A DNA stretch of 64,000 nt from Chrysomallon squamiferum (taxonomy: Eukaryota; Mollusca; Gastropoda; Neomphalida; Peltospiridae): contig CM022667.1 of the NCBI GenBank assembly GCA_012295275.1, positions 17,041,745 to 17,105,744 on the forward strand, given 5' to 3'. Under the pieces are notes generated by a model. That model was given only the letters and a program-made list of their open reading frames with translations. It ran no database searches and was not told the origin of the DNA. A program made the translations under genes and the position numbers. Position 1 is the first letter of the stretch, and the number at the start of each line of letters is the position of its first letter. Below, piece by piece: positions 38,339 through 64,000 of the stretch.

Positions 38339-38934
38339 ACAACATAGGTTACTATTCATAAATGTTTGTCTGACTGTCAGTTTACATAAAACACTTCTGC
38401 TATCAAGGGATTATCCCCAGACATGAAAAAGTAAATGACTCCTAGAAAGAACTAAGTAAGGATGTCTGACTTCATAACGGTATTAATGATCTGCAGAAGT
38501 AAACATCCAGATGTCGACATAATTATTCAGAACTGCCTTTGCCGGTATTAATATATCCAATTACAAGTAATTCATGTTGTGAATTTCAAAAATTAAAACA
38601 CAAAATTCAAATAACAGCAATAAAATTTATTATAACATTTGTCTGTAATAACGGAAAAATAATAAAAACTGTTTACGTCTGTTGTTAATGACTTAATAAT
38701 AATCACTAAGTTGACGTATTACATACCTGCGGCTAGCAGTACACATCTGTGTTCCGGGACCGTTATGTTTAATTCATCTAAATCCGAGGTCGTTAAATGC
38801 GGTAAATCTGTTTCCAAATCAAATCCCTTTGCGACAAATGTTTCGTAATACTGATCCATACCTATAGACTGTAGAAATATTTTGATCCCTTTCGCAATTT
38901 CATGATAGTTTTCATTTGATCCAGCCCACGCCAT
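34646..38934 (-). CDS. SAM-SAM-retropepsin-like domain protein
   Basis: Five exons (minus, 5' to 3'): 38727-38934, 38032-38232, 36995-37159, 36372-36541, 34646-35914; phases 1, 1, 1, 0; 670 aa, stop TGA. Start ATG 38932-38934 is the first in frame. Residues ~8-70 form one SAM-like domain (IKIFLQSIGMDQYYETFVAKG, LTTSDLDELNI) and ~75-137 a second (VYLWLRDNGLDYYYVSFV, LELPDDELYEELEITLTGHQ). Residues ~165-290 follow the retropepsin fold: FLCVTATIG, then FMVDSGSDVTTL with catalytic-type D196-S-G, ARLQLGSEVLEIEV, and LGSRVFRHFRHYV in the position of the family's LLGRD segment. The rest (~310-670) is acidic and Ser/Glu/Lys-rich with no fold. SAM domains mediate oligomerisation; the protease-like domain may cut or merely bind. 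I know no named orthologue. It is head-to-head with GMDS. Confidence 0.88.
35940..36110. repeat. AAAC/AAAT/AAAAT tetranucleotide tracts
   Basis: AACAAACAAAC repeats (about 35990-36015), AAAT repeats (about 36018-36040) and A-rich DNA in the intron just upstream of the last exon of the SAM-retropepsin gene. On the minus strand these form a long T-rich tract before the acceptor. Confidence 0.9.
37528..37742. mobile_element. Mariner-type MITE with TA duplication
   Basis: The element spans 37530-37740 (211 bp). Its left end TTGGGTTGAGGAATAAGCCA and the reverse complement of its right end CTAGGTTGAGGAATAAGTCA are near-identical inverted repeats that extend about 8 bp further inward. TA flanks both ends. 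Mariner termini commonly carry a similar GGTTG..AATAAG pattern. No coding capacity. It lies in the second intron of the SAM-retropepsin gene. Confidence 0.85.
37741..37963. repeat. Compound TA/TG microsatellite
   Basis: Alternating TATATA, TGTGTG and TATGTG blocks directly adjoin the right end of the mariner MITE. The repetitive His/Thr frames here are artefacts. Confidence 0.95.
38284..38337. repeat. (GT)n microsatellite
   Basis: About 26 GT dinucleotides in the first intron of the SAM-retropepsin gene, about 50 bp upstream (in its transcription sense) of the exon 2 acceptor. Confidence 0.97.
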
Positions 38935-39354
38935 GTTGTTGCTATAAATCCACCCCGCATGAGATCGCTTACTCAAACATCCCTAAAATGACTGTGTGTA
39001 AAACGTATTGTAAGATAATTTAGGTCATGCCCTAATAACGCCGGGGTATGCCTTTGTTAATCGAAAAAAAAATATCAGATTTTAGTGGTGATCTATCACG
39101 TTCATTGGTCTTTCTGCTGAAGCAGAAACGAAGCTTAGCAACAACCAATGAAAAAACACAAGGAATTCCCTTATTTAACATCCGCTCTAAAGAGTTTCAA
39201 ACGATTTCTGGTCGCCTAGGTATCAACAATCTCGTGTATTTTCGTCAAAATTGTGAGCTTTTGAAAGAAAACACGGAAAAGGCCGAACATTGTCACGTGA
39301 TTACTTCCAAATATATTAGCGCACGTGATCAGTCGGGATTACACGACATCAAAT
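38935..39354. promoter_or_regulatory. Bidirectional promoter between the SAM-retropepsin gene and GMDS
   Basis: Only 420 bp separate the two start codons. The interval is less AT-rich and more CpG-bearing than its surroundings. It holds an inverted CCAAT pair (ATTGG 39114-39118, CCAAT 39145-39149) and two CACGTG E-boxes (39294-39299 and 39322-39327), each followed by AT, 28 bp apart near GMDS. The GMDS start is in AAATATGGCTGC, YY1-like. Confidence 0.6.
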
Positions 39355-54034
<14,680 letters not shown>

Positions 54035-57000
54035 ACATTATGTAGGTACCATTTTTATATATCACAATACACTAACTACAAACATTAGTTACGTTTAGCA
54101 AGAAGCTTCAGAATTTATTACACTCTCTGTCTATTCATTCATCATTTTATTCTTAAATTTCAGTAGGATGTCACCAAACCAGAAGTCTTTAGATGATCTC
54201 AAAACATTTGTGGGAAGCAGTTAAATTCATCTGACACCATGTTGTGTTCCTTGCAATATGAAGTACCTGTTTATTTATATTCTTTAATTTTATTTTTTGA
54301 GAGGTATCATACATAAAAAAATATGTAAGATGTATCACAGCTACATAAGCTATGTGCTTTAATGCCTATTTGCTTTTGCTTCTTTCTAAATTTATGTTAT
54401 TATTTTTAATAATATGCCTTAATTGTTTTTAAAAATATATATTTAGGTTAAATAGACAGTATTGTTTAAAAAGTACTGAAGTGATATTCTCTTCCTGTCT
54501 CTCTTTGTTTTTTTTCATCATTGTTTTACAAATAACTGATTTAAATATAGAAACTGGGATCAGATTTAAAATGGACATTACAAAATTATATCTAGCTTGG
54601 CTTTATTTGCTTAAAACAAAAATATTAGATTATTTTATTTTATTAGCTAAGTAGTTTTTAAATATTCTCAATCTTTGATCTATTTATGGATGGTTTGAAG
54701 CAGTCTTTTAAGCTGCCTGGTTCTTCTAGGACTGATCAAAATACTTTTAAATTTTAAACTGCAAGTTGTTAAATCATCTACTGACCAAAGCTCTGTGAAT
54801 ATAATGTCTACCAAACAATTAAGAATATACATTTAATTTTCTTTTTTTTTTAAATATATTTTTTGTTGAATTTGTTCCTAGAAAATTGTCTTTCCACATT
54901 AATATTGCTATTCCTTTACTTATGGTTTTTGCTAAGAAAGGAAACAAAACAACTAAAAAAAGAAATGTTAAGTAAATTTCAAGTAATGTCCATTCCTAAA
55001 TACATTTGGTCAAAACCTAACCTGGTCAGTAGTAGGACTTGCTGTAATTAATTCACTGGAACATGATTTTTTCCCTTTCATATAAACATTATGTACACAT
55101 AAATATATATATAAACACACGCACACTCATTAAAAATCATTGTAAATTGTGAACTAGTTTTTACATAATCTTCTATTTAAAAGTTTACATATGCACCTGT
55201 TTATTATTTTTTTTAACTAACATAAAATTCCAGCTTTCAGAAATTAACAGTTGTGTTACTATAATGTCCAAGTCTGATTTATGTCATCAACAAACAGAAT
55301 CTCAGTGCAATTTTTTTTTTTTTTTTTTGTGTTTGGGTCTTGTTTGTCTTGGTTGGTTGAAGGTATGATTGTTGTTTTTTTGTAAAATTTTTGGTTTCTA
55401 TTATTATTTTTTTGGAGGGTAGGTTTCATTATTATTTATTTATTTATTTTTATTTTCTATCTATAATACAGAATGTGATCCTGCTACTGCTATAGATACA
55501 TGTCTGTATATGTGGGAATCTCAGATTGTAAAAACTAATATAACTTAATAATCATAGATGATAGTGCTATTTCAAAAAATTTACATGATCAAAGATCAGA
55601 TTATGAGCTATGGTGAAAATGAATCTACAACAGTAATGGATTACTTTTTAGGTTTTGACATTCTAAGATCTGCTATTGTTGAAACAATTAAAAAAATGTA
55701 CAGTTTATGTAGGGAAAGCAGAATAATATTTACAATACAAAATTTTGTTACTAGCCATCCATGTTAATAATTTTGAAACATTGGGCTTATGGCTTTATAT
55801 GAATGTTTTAAATATGTATAATTATGTACCATATATATTTGATCTTATCTCAACACACCACTATTTTGAAACTGACTGTATAGTATTAGAACTAATTACT
55901 ACCAAAAATTATTTGCCAAAACTGAAAGTGCAATCTCCATCACTATGTCACATAACTTACTTTACTGTGGTTTTTAAAAGATTTCTTCATATTTTACTTG
56001 TGCCATAATCATTTTGTGTATACTGCCTTGTAGCAGTGTCAGTTTCAAAATTATTATAGATTTTGTTGTTATTACTGTTATTATTATATATCAGATTTTT
56101 TTTTTACCCCTCTAATTCTGTTTCCATTGTCAAAATATTAAATATGACATGTACATAAATAAAGAGACCCACTTGAATAGTAACTTGATAAGTGGTTAAC
56201 AACATTTAAAAAAATAAAAATACGTTTGTGTACAATTCTCTCCAGGTAGGGTTTATTCAAATTGTTAAGATGTGGGACCACAGTAAATATCTTTTTTACT
56301 GAGCAGTTATCATACTTTTATTCATCAAAACATTTTTACCTACAGCTACCTAGTATTTCCATAAGAATTTTGTTACTATACTGTCTACCAAGATTTTTTT
56401 TTTTTTTTAGTGTCTGTTTTAAATTTAAAAAAAAAGTTTTATTTAATAAGCCTGAAATATATATATATATATATATATATAAAATCTGAGGTAATGACAA
56501 TCAAGCATGGCTTCAGCCAGTTTACACCAATAATAAAGTTTAACAATAATATAACAAACGTCAAAATAAACTGAAGGTTATTATTTTCATCTTTTTTTTT
56601 TCTAAAATTTATATAATTTACTGGGGGGGTTTCTGATTCATATCATTATACAAACTATATTCAAATTATGTAAGACACAAACAGATATCCTTGAGACATA
56701 GGTAAAACAAATAATAGAAAGGATTTTAAGTAAGAAATTGTAGATACTGAGGGATGCTCATGCAGCTGCAATGAAAATCATTTTTTCAGTTTTAACACTG
56801 CAGGTGGGAAAAGCTTTATTTTATTTTATTTTATTTTTTTCCTTTGTCATATAAAATTTTGTAATTTTTTACATTTTGAAATCCATTTAACTCCACATTT
56901 TTGTATGTACATTGTGTATTTACTTAATTTTTGGGTGTTTTTTTTTCTTTTTAAACTAAAATTCATGTTTTCTTATATTAATATAATTGTTTGCTTCTTT

Positions 57001-59240
57001 TACAATGATTTACAATGATTTTTGTTTTGTATTCTGTATTCATTACTATTATTATTATTATTATTAAGGGTTTAGATTTAGAACTAAAAAGACTAATCAA
57101 GAGAACATTAATTTTTGAGATGTTGAAATGTTAAAGTATTTTAGACTAAAATTCTGACACTGATGAACCATTCAATATATATCACTATATGATCTAAAAT
57201 AATTTTAAACTTATTTACTTTGAAATTCAAATTATTTTCAGTTTTAATATTAATATTATTATTATCATAGTTGTGATTTTTCTTTATTTTCAGATATGAT
57301 TATTGTTGTAAATAATGTTTGAATGATCCGCATACAATTTACTATAATCCAGACATTTCTAAAAAACAATTAATTTCTTTAGAGCTAATTTACACCATTT
57401 TTAGCTATTGTAGTATTTATTATGTTTAGATATGGCCATAGTCATGCTTTTGGTAAATCTTACATAATCTGATTCAAGCAAAGTATTATTATCATGGACA
57501 ATTGAAAGCAGGTTTACCCCAGACTATTTGAGTCATAGATCTGATAGCTTTATAGTTAACAAACAGAGTATTATTAATTTTGACAGCTTTTATATTTCTA
57601 TAAATTTAATTACTTTTACAACAGAAATATATTTATACATCTTTATTTTATAATATCAAATTAAAGGATTTAATTTATGAGGTATATTTATTAAATATGT
57701 AAAAAAAAAAAAAATGTTTACCATAATTATATAAGTTCAAAAAAGAAAATTAAAATTAAAATAAGAAATGTGAAAGAATATCCTTTACACTGACATCAAA
57801 GAAACAGATTTTTCAGCAAGATACAAATTATGATGATGAGGAATGCTTGTAAAATGAAAGTCTTTTTTAATTTTTTTTATTCATTTGGGAACAGCTTTGT
57901 TATTTTCCTTTGTTCATCTTTCTGTTACATAAAATTTTGTTGTTATGTAAACATTTATAGCACTCACTTTAAAGTTATTGTATGAAATTGTCTGTAAATA
58001 TGAGGGAAATAATAGAAATATAACATGTTTCCACGAAAAATACAAAATGAATCAAACTATTTTAAAAGTGCTGTATATTTCATTTTTTTTATTTCTTGGA
58101 ATATTTTTAATAATAATAATAATAATAATTATTATTATTATTATTAAATGGCTCCAAATGTAGACGTTCTTTTTTCTTTTCTCCCCCCCCCCATTGGCTG
58201 TCTTACCAGTCACATTCGACACAGAAATAAATAATAGTTAAGTGTTATGAATTGAAATAAAATTGTGAAAAGGTTGTTTTTTTTTTTTTTTTTTTTTTTT
58301 TTTACAGTAATAATAAATGTTCTGTGACTTTCAACATTTTCTTAAATATGAACACTAAAATGCAGTAACGTTATTTGAATTCATTACAGAATAATGAAAT
58401 ATTTATCATTTTAAATTTATATTTTGTGAATAGCATTGATCAAAAAAAAAAAAAATTATACAAGAAATGTTTTTGTATCTTTCATGGAATCATGCCACAG
58501 GTGTTACAATAAAAAGGCTTAGGCATAATTGTTATTTTTACCTTCAACTTATTTGGGATATTTTAGTAATAAAATGGTTTATATTTTGCAGAGGTTGTTA
58601 CTTTGTTTTGGCTGATTTCAGATACTGTGTCTGCTAGTTACTGTTGGAATAGTACTAACTGCAATGACGATTATTCTGTTCTTCCACTTCATTATTTTTA
58701 TTTCAGTCATTCCGTTTTAAATCAAGGATTGACATTAAATTTTGAACTCAAGTTATATATCAGATGAATTATCATTTGTTATTAATATTTAACTGACAGT
58801 ACAAACATTATTATACTGATTTTTAATTAACTGTTGTCGTTATATGCAATGCTTGAAGACAATTATTAGCGAAAAAACAAAAATGACGGCGCTATTGATA
58901 TCGGCATCACGGTGTTGCTAACAAATAATTTTGAACATCAGTACAACAGGCAGAATTTTTTTCATCAGACTTAAATCTGTATTATTTAAGGAAGGTGCCA
59001 GAAAGCAGAATTTAAAAAGAAAAAAAGAAGAAAAAAAGTACATTAAAACCCCAAAACTATCGATGGATACAGTTAGGGATAATGCCGCCGATCAGTTAGA
59101 TTATAATTGTTAAATTGTTTTAAATAAATAAATAAATGAATAAATAAATTCTATATTCACACACGTACCCATATACACACACCAGGAATTTGTGTAACTA
59201 CTTCGTTTCAGAATCTAGTAATAAAACAGATTAAATATGT
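54035..59240. other. GMDS 3' UTR and AT-rich intergenic DNA
   Basis: No exon with coding composition on either strand. The GMDS poly(A) site is unclear; AATAAA at 56158-56163 is the clearest signal and would imply a 2.1-kb 3' UTR, and an earlier signal may be used. A 9-base C run lies near 58183-58191, with poly-T near 58279-58303, and short AT/ATT repeats occur. Near 58860-58930 a less AT-rich patch (ATGACGGCGC) stands out but has no extended frame. Confidence 0.5.
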
Positions 59241-59900
59241 TTTGATAATGAAGAACGCGCGTGGTGAGGTCAACGACTTTGTAAACAAACTTTCCAAAGC
59301 CATATTCTTTTAAATTAATTTACGACTGCAAGATCGTACATCGTTCCGGGTTGTTTTTTTCACTCCCGAACTCAATTTTCCATTCCAACGAACAAAAGGA
59401 TGCACTCGCATTTGAAAATTAGTTCGGAAAAACTAGAAAATTGGAATTAAAGTAGCAATATGGCGAGGCGATTCTAGGTCCGCTTTTGATGCGATCGCCG
59501 ACGGATGACGGTCTTTGATTGGAGTGATTTGGCTTTTTGAAAGACTTGTTTTGATTGGGCAACGAGGCAGACGCGTAACGGAGAAGCTCGCGGCCTTTCA
59601 TCGGGACTAATTCAATATCAGGGAAGTTGTGTGCGGTATTAATTTTGAAAAAGAAACATGATATCTATTGGCCGAGGCATAAATCCATTAACAGGTTAAA
59701 GAACTTGATGTTCCGCTCTGTGCAATTCGATATGAAAGCAGCTGGATGTCAAATTTTCTAATACACCCACAACTTTGGCCTCAAGCCGTTTTTGTTTTTC
59801 AAATGTATCCGCGTGAACGTGGAATAACATGACAACAAATCGGGCAGAAATTGCCAATCTTTAAAGTTATTAACTCGAGCTTCTTCCCGATTAAGTGATA
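59241..59900. promoter_or_regulatory. Promoter-like CpG-bearing patch with tandem CCAAT boxes
   Basis: CpG dinucleotides are dense here, unlike the flanks. TGATTGG occurs at 59516-59522 and 59552-59558, 36 bp apart, each the reverse of the NF-Y site CCAATCA, and ATTGG at 59667-59671. CAATATGGCGAGG at 59455 resembles a YY1 start-site motif. No coding exon is joined to it within the window. The gene it might serve would lie to the right or beyond the window. Confidence 0.4.
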
Positions 59901-60078
59901 TCCTTATTTTCTTTATTTATTTATTTATTTTTTTATTTTATTATTATTTTTTAAAATTATTTTTAATCATTATTTCCCTTTTTTATTTCTCTGTTTCCCA
60001 TTTCTTTCTCCATCTGTTTTTCTGTTCATAAACGTATGTTTTCTGTTTTACATATTAATAATATGTTTTCTTTTCAAG

Positions 60079-60086
<8 letters not shown>

Positions 60087-60156
<70 letters not shown>
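60087..60156. repeat. (CT)n microsatellite
   Basis: About 35 CT dinucleotides between the promoter-like patch and the possible first exon at 60823. Confidence 0.98.
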
Positions 60157-60159
<3 letters not shown>

Positions 60160-60472
60160 GAATTTGAAATAAAAATGTATTTTATTGACGTTGCCTTTGT
60201 TATGTTACTATTATTAGCTTCAACCTTATATTGTTTTTTAATTTATACAGATGTATTTGTGTACGTGAATATCCGTGCGTGCAATTTATTTATTTTTTAT
60301 TTTTATTCTTTATGTTATTTATGTATCTCTTTTAATATATATATATATATATATTTGTTGTATCTTTGTTGGATCATTATTTCATTTCTCGACTTCTTCT
60401 AACTATCATCATTATCATCGTCATCGTCATCATTATTATTAATTGTTGTTATATTGTTGTTGTTATTATTAC

Positions 60473-60491
60473 TATTCTTCTTCTTCTTCTT

Positions 60492-60522
<31 letters not shown>

Positions 60523-60532
60523 TTATTATTAT
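60473..60532. repeat. (TTC)n then (TTA)n microsatellite
   Basis: About 15 TTC/CTT units pass into ATT units. The lysine/asparagine-rich minus frame here is an artefact. Confidence 0.97.
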
Positions 60533-60822
60533 TATTTCCAACTAAAACACTGAGGTTTCTAAAGCAATCTTCAACAACACTCGCCAAATGTTAAAAGAGG
60601 TTCGCGAAATAATATTTATATTTCATCATACGTCAAGTTTTCTGACAAAGCAACACTGGCTATAATCATAATTTGAGGATTTTTTTCTCTGTCTTTCTTT
60701 CTCTCCATCTTTTCTTTGAATTGACATATTCTTTATTGTTACTTGGGTTTGAACTGTTTGGTTAAGGACTGTCTTGTTTGTGCTACGGGAAATGTATAAA
60801 CAATAATATTTTCAGTTTAAAT

Positions 60823-60842
60823 ATGGCGGCCGTCGTCAGTGT
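60823..60842 (+). CDS. Possible first coding exon of a gene leaving the window
   Basis: ATG in AAATATGGCGGCCG is followed 20 nt later by the strong donor GT/GTAAGG. The layout (YY1-like ATATGGC at the start codon, short CpG-bearing first exon, consensus donor) parallels GMDS exon 1 in this window. It would encode MAAVVS plus two bases. No second exon was found to 64000, so this is a hint only. Confidence 0.25.
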
Positions 60843-61250
60843 GTAAGGAAAACAGTAAAAATTATGATCAAACATTGAAATGTTGGGCTGCAGCGTCAGA
60901 AGAAATATGCAGTTTGTACGTAGAAGACGTAGAAAAATCTTGTCCTTTTCGTATTATTTTGTATTGTAAATAACTTATGCATATATTTAGTAATTATAAC
61001 TAACTCAAAGATATTAAAAAAAAAAAAAAAAAGGATTACTAAATAATTTCAAAACGAAAGGAAGTCCAAAATTTGCGATGGTTTGTATAATAATAATTAT
61101 TCTGTAGCTTGGTAGTATTTTTATTTAGTGTTACTATTACTGCTTCTGCTGTTAATATTTCTATTATTATTATTATTACTACCAACATTTACAATTATTT
61201 TTACTATCACAAGACAACTTGTCTATATCTATTTCTGCTGCTGCAGTATC

Positions 61251-61252
61251 TT

Positions 61253-61286
<34 letters not shown>

Positions 61287-61287
61287 C
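61251..61287. repeat. (TAC)n microsatellite
   Basis: About 12 TAC/ACT units. Confidence 0.95.
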
Positions 61288-61744
61288 ACTGGTATTAAAT
61301 CATCTCATTTCTGTTATTTCAAACCCTTCTTCTTCTTCTTTTTCTTCTTCTTATTATTATTACTGTTCAAAAATTAAAAAGTGTTTACCTCTTAAAATGA
61401 AATGGAAACCTGAAAAGAAAAATGTTCATTTTATTTCTGAGGATTTCTCAAAAGTGACTATTCAACCACTGAATTAGACCCAAAATATGTTTTTAACTTG
61501 ACAAGAGAAAAAAATCACGTTTGAGAAGAGATGATTTAAAAATCGATGTTGTTCTAATTGGAGATACACAGATATGAAGCATTTATTATTATTAAACATT
61601 ATTCTTCAAACTTGGATACTTACGTATATAAAAGAATTAAGTTAACATGAAGTATTTATATTATTTATATATCACGACTGTGTGTGTGTTCTTTATACCA
61701 GTTTGGAGAATTCTGTAATGTTCAATGTTCGATTACTAATGTGG

Positions 61745-62300
61745 AGAATTTTTTTTATAATATTGTTCAGATTTGTTCTTTGTGTTATAAAGTTATGCTG
61801 ATATGGAGTATTCATTTTAATAAAGTCTTACAGTAATTCGAAAATTTCATGTTATTTTAATTTGGAAATTTCATTATCATACAGTGCTGAAATGTATATG
61901 GAGGAAGTACTAAAAGATTGTGTTGTGCCAAACTGGAGTGTTATTATAAAATACAGTGTAATGACTCTATGGAAAAATAATTAAATTACTGTGTAATACC
62001 ATTCTGGAGAGTTCATTTATAATAAAGTATTACACATATATGGAGCTCTCATTAAAATACAGTGTTATAAAAATGTGGAGACTTCATAATAATACTATCT
62101 TATACATGTATGGAGTGTTCATTAAAATACAGTTATTAACATGTGGATACTTCCTGATAATACTGACTTATACACATAAGGAGCGCCTCATTAAAATACT
62201 GAGTTATAACAAGGTGGAGACTTCCCAATAATGCTATGTTATTTACATATGGAGTGCTTATTTAAATAGAGTGTTATAAAAATGTGGAGACTGATACTGT
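61745..62300. repeat. Degenerate minisatellite, ~60-70 bp unit
   Basis: Recurrent words TATGGAGTGTTCATTAAAAT, ACAGTGTTATAAAAATGTGG and AGACTTC.TAATAATACT repeat in order about eight times, clearest at 62035-62300 and more diverged before that. Confidence 0.8.
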
Positions 62301-62322
62301 GTTATTCTAATTTCAAAAATTG

Positions 62323-62326
<4 letters not shown>

Positions 62327-62397
<71 letters not shown>
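62327..62397. repeat. Poly(A) then (AAT)n
   Basis: About 32 A followed by about 13 AAT units. This A-tail plus AAT arrangement can mark the end of a retroposed element, but no body was recognised before it. Confidence 0.95.
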
Positions 62398-62399
<2 letters not shown>

Positions 62400-62852
62400 T
62401 TAATAATAAAAAAAGAAACAACATTTTTTTTTTTAGAGAATTTATGGAACAACATTTCAAACATTTTGGAGTGTAATATTAATTTACAGTGAAATGGAGA
62501 ATCTTCACATTAACACTGAACTGAGAAAAACGTTAGGAATTTTGTTGCAGAAAAGCAGCTCAAAAATGTTTTTTCTAAAATATTAAAAATGAAGATCAAC
62601 ACACTTCAAATTAGAATTATACCGAGTTCAACGTAAATAAACGAAATGTTCGGAGTAGAAAATGGTTTTACAATATTCAGAATATTAATTCATTTTTCAG
62701 ATGTTGCAAGTCTTATATGTTTTGTGCTGAAGTAAAACTGTCTGATCTTAAATCGGGAATTTTTTGTCAGTAATAAAATGTCTGTAATTCTTTTATTTAC
62801 TTTCCCTTCTTTTCCCACCACAAAGAATTGTTTTATTATAAAACGTTTGTAC

Positions 62853-62855
<3 letters not shown>

Positions 62856-62914
<59 letters not shown>

Positions 62915-62943
62915 GTAATAGTAATAGTAATAGTAATAATAAA

Positions 62944-62988
<45 letters not shown>

Positions 62989-63055
62989 TAAAATAAAAAT
63001 AAATAAATAAATAAATAAAAATAATTATAAAAGATAAGAAAAGAAATAGTGTAAA
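62856..63055. repeat. Compound (AAT)n/(AGT)n/(AAAT)n microsatellite
   Basis: Roughly 200 bp of AAT, AATAGT and AAATA units. The long poly-Leu frame on the minus strand is an artefact. Confidence 0.97.
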
Positions 63056-63573
63056 ATAAAATAAAATATGACAATGGTGTAATTTTATATATTATGCATA
63101 TTGGAAACTAAAGTTGTTTGTGTTGCTTACGCTCTTTATTTTTATTTATTTATTTTTCCTGCTGTCTTAATATTATTAAATATATTAAACATGAATATTA
63201 TAAAATTCAAAAATGATATTCTTCCTTTTTGAAAGTTTCGATCCGGCTTATCAAATAACGAACTAAAACATCAGTTCTGATAAACTGGAAATATATTACG
63301 TGTAATATTAAGAATTTTTATTTAAAATTTTTACATTATCTAATAATAATAATAATAATAATAATAACCGACAACGATAATGTTACAAAAAATAAAATAA
63401 TAAAAACAACAACAATAATAGTAAAAGTAATAAATCAATAAATAATACAATTACAGTATAAAATATATTACCTGTTTTATTTCATTTGAAATGAAATAAC
63501 TCAGATATCACAGTACAACGTGATTAATATTCTCGAATAAAATAAAATAAAGAAGTTCTAATAAAGTACAATT

Positions 63574-63574
63574 A

Positions 63575-63640
<66 letters not shown>

Positions 63641-63661
63641 TATTATTATTATTATTATTAT
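63574..63661. repeat. (AAT)n-(ATT)n self-complementary microsatellite
   Basis: About 22 AAT units followed at once by about 7 ATT units, an inverted repeat able to fold back on itself. Confidence 0.96.
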
Positions 63662-64000
63662 AAAATTAAAGAAAAAAACATCTGACACACACACGCACAC
63701 ACTCACATACATAATTGTATATATATAAAATCTTCATTTAGTCATCTAATTTTATTTGCCTTTCCATACTTCAGATGTAATATAAAACTGTTTCTTATCT
63801 ACATAAAAGTTTTAATATTATTTAGTAAGTTTGTTTATTTTACATTTAAGTCATTTTTATTTAATTAATTAATTATTTTGTTTGTATATTATTTATTTAG
63901 TTATTTATTATTAAAATTCTTTTTTTCTTTTATGTTAAAAAATTCCGAAATTCAATATTCATATTCATATTCATATTATTATTATTGTTATTATTGTAAA

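Larger units (their letters stand above)
60843..64000. other. Right end of window, AT-rich, repeats only
   Basis: Apart from the repeats listed, no exon, RNA gene or transposon end was recognised. A short fragment near 63770-63795 resembles the minisatellite unit at 31748-32240. Confidence 0.5.

Noticed and set aside
34646-38934. A retrovirus or LTR retrotransposon insertion at the DSGSD domain
   Set aside because: The domain is split over several host-style exons, has tandem SAM domains upstream, and no gag, reverse transcriptase, integrase or LTR is present nearby.
58931-59113. 60-aa Lys-rich plus frame
   Set aside because: AT-rich codon use, no homology and no splice context.

Overview
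Organism. This is AT-rich animal nuclear DNA. Genes are split into many small exons with GT-AG introns of roughly 0.3-6 kb. Microsatellites are very dense (AAT/ATT, CT/GA, GT/CA and long A/T runs), and there are several minisatellites and short DNA transposons. The encoded proteins are conserved bilaterian ones. Their similarity to vertebrate proteins, the repeat content and the intron sizes suggest a marine invertebrate, perhaps a lophotrochozoan such as a mollusc. That placement is inference; nothing in the window fixes the phylum.

Layout. Six protein-coding genes are supported, five with complete reading frames that I rebuilt exon by exon with consistent splice phases. (1) The N-terminal exons of a Golgi Ca2+/Mn2+ pump (ATP2C1/SPCA type) lie on the minus strand at 0.5-2.7 kb, with a probable promoter near 9.7-10.1 kb. 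(2) CENPL lies on the minus strand at 11.6-16.3 kb in 11 exons (345 aa). (3) CTDP1/FCP1, the RNA polymerase II CTD phosphatase, lies on the plus strand at 17.6-23.4 kb in 6 exons (973 aa). (4) A TPR-SET-MYND (SMYD-type) protein lies on the plus strand at 27.4-30.6 kb in 3 exons and has two MYND-like zinc modules. (5) A protein with two SAM domains and a retropepsin-like domain lies on the minus strand at 34.6-38.9 kb in 5 exons (670 aa). (6) GMDS, GDP-mannose 4,6-dehydratase, lies on the plus strand at 39.4-54.0 kb in 11 exons (361 aa). The last 10 kb hold no convincing complete gene, but there is a CpG-containing, CCAAT-bearing promoter-like patch near 59.3-59.9 kb and a possible first exon at 60.82 kb.

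Relations. CENPL/CTDP1 and the SAM-retropepsin gene/GMDS are head-to-head pairs that share short upstream regions. The SMYD-type gene and the SAM-retropepsin gene converge. The 4 kb between their ends holds a ten-copy minisatellite and a non-autonomous hAT transposon with 8-bp target duplications. A mariner-type MITE sits in an intron of the SAM-retropepsin gene. GMDS introns hold a decayed transposon, a duplicated ~200-bp dispersed repeat, a minisatellite, and a G/T-rich tandem array beside one splice acceptor.

Points worth following: the TPR-SET-MYND and SAM-SAM-retropepsin architectures, two isolated candidate exons (26.2 and 32.5 kb), the hAT and mariner elements, and the repeat-modified splice acceptor in GMDS.
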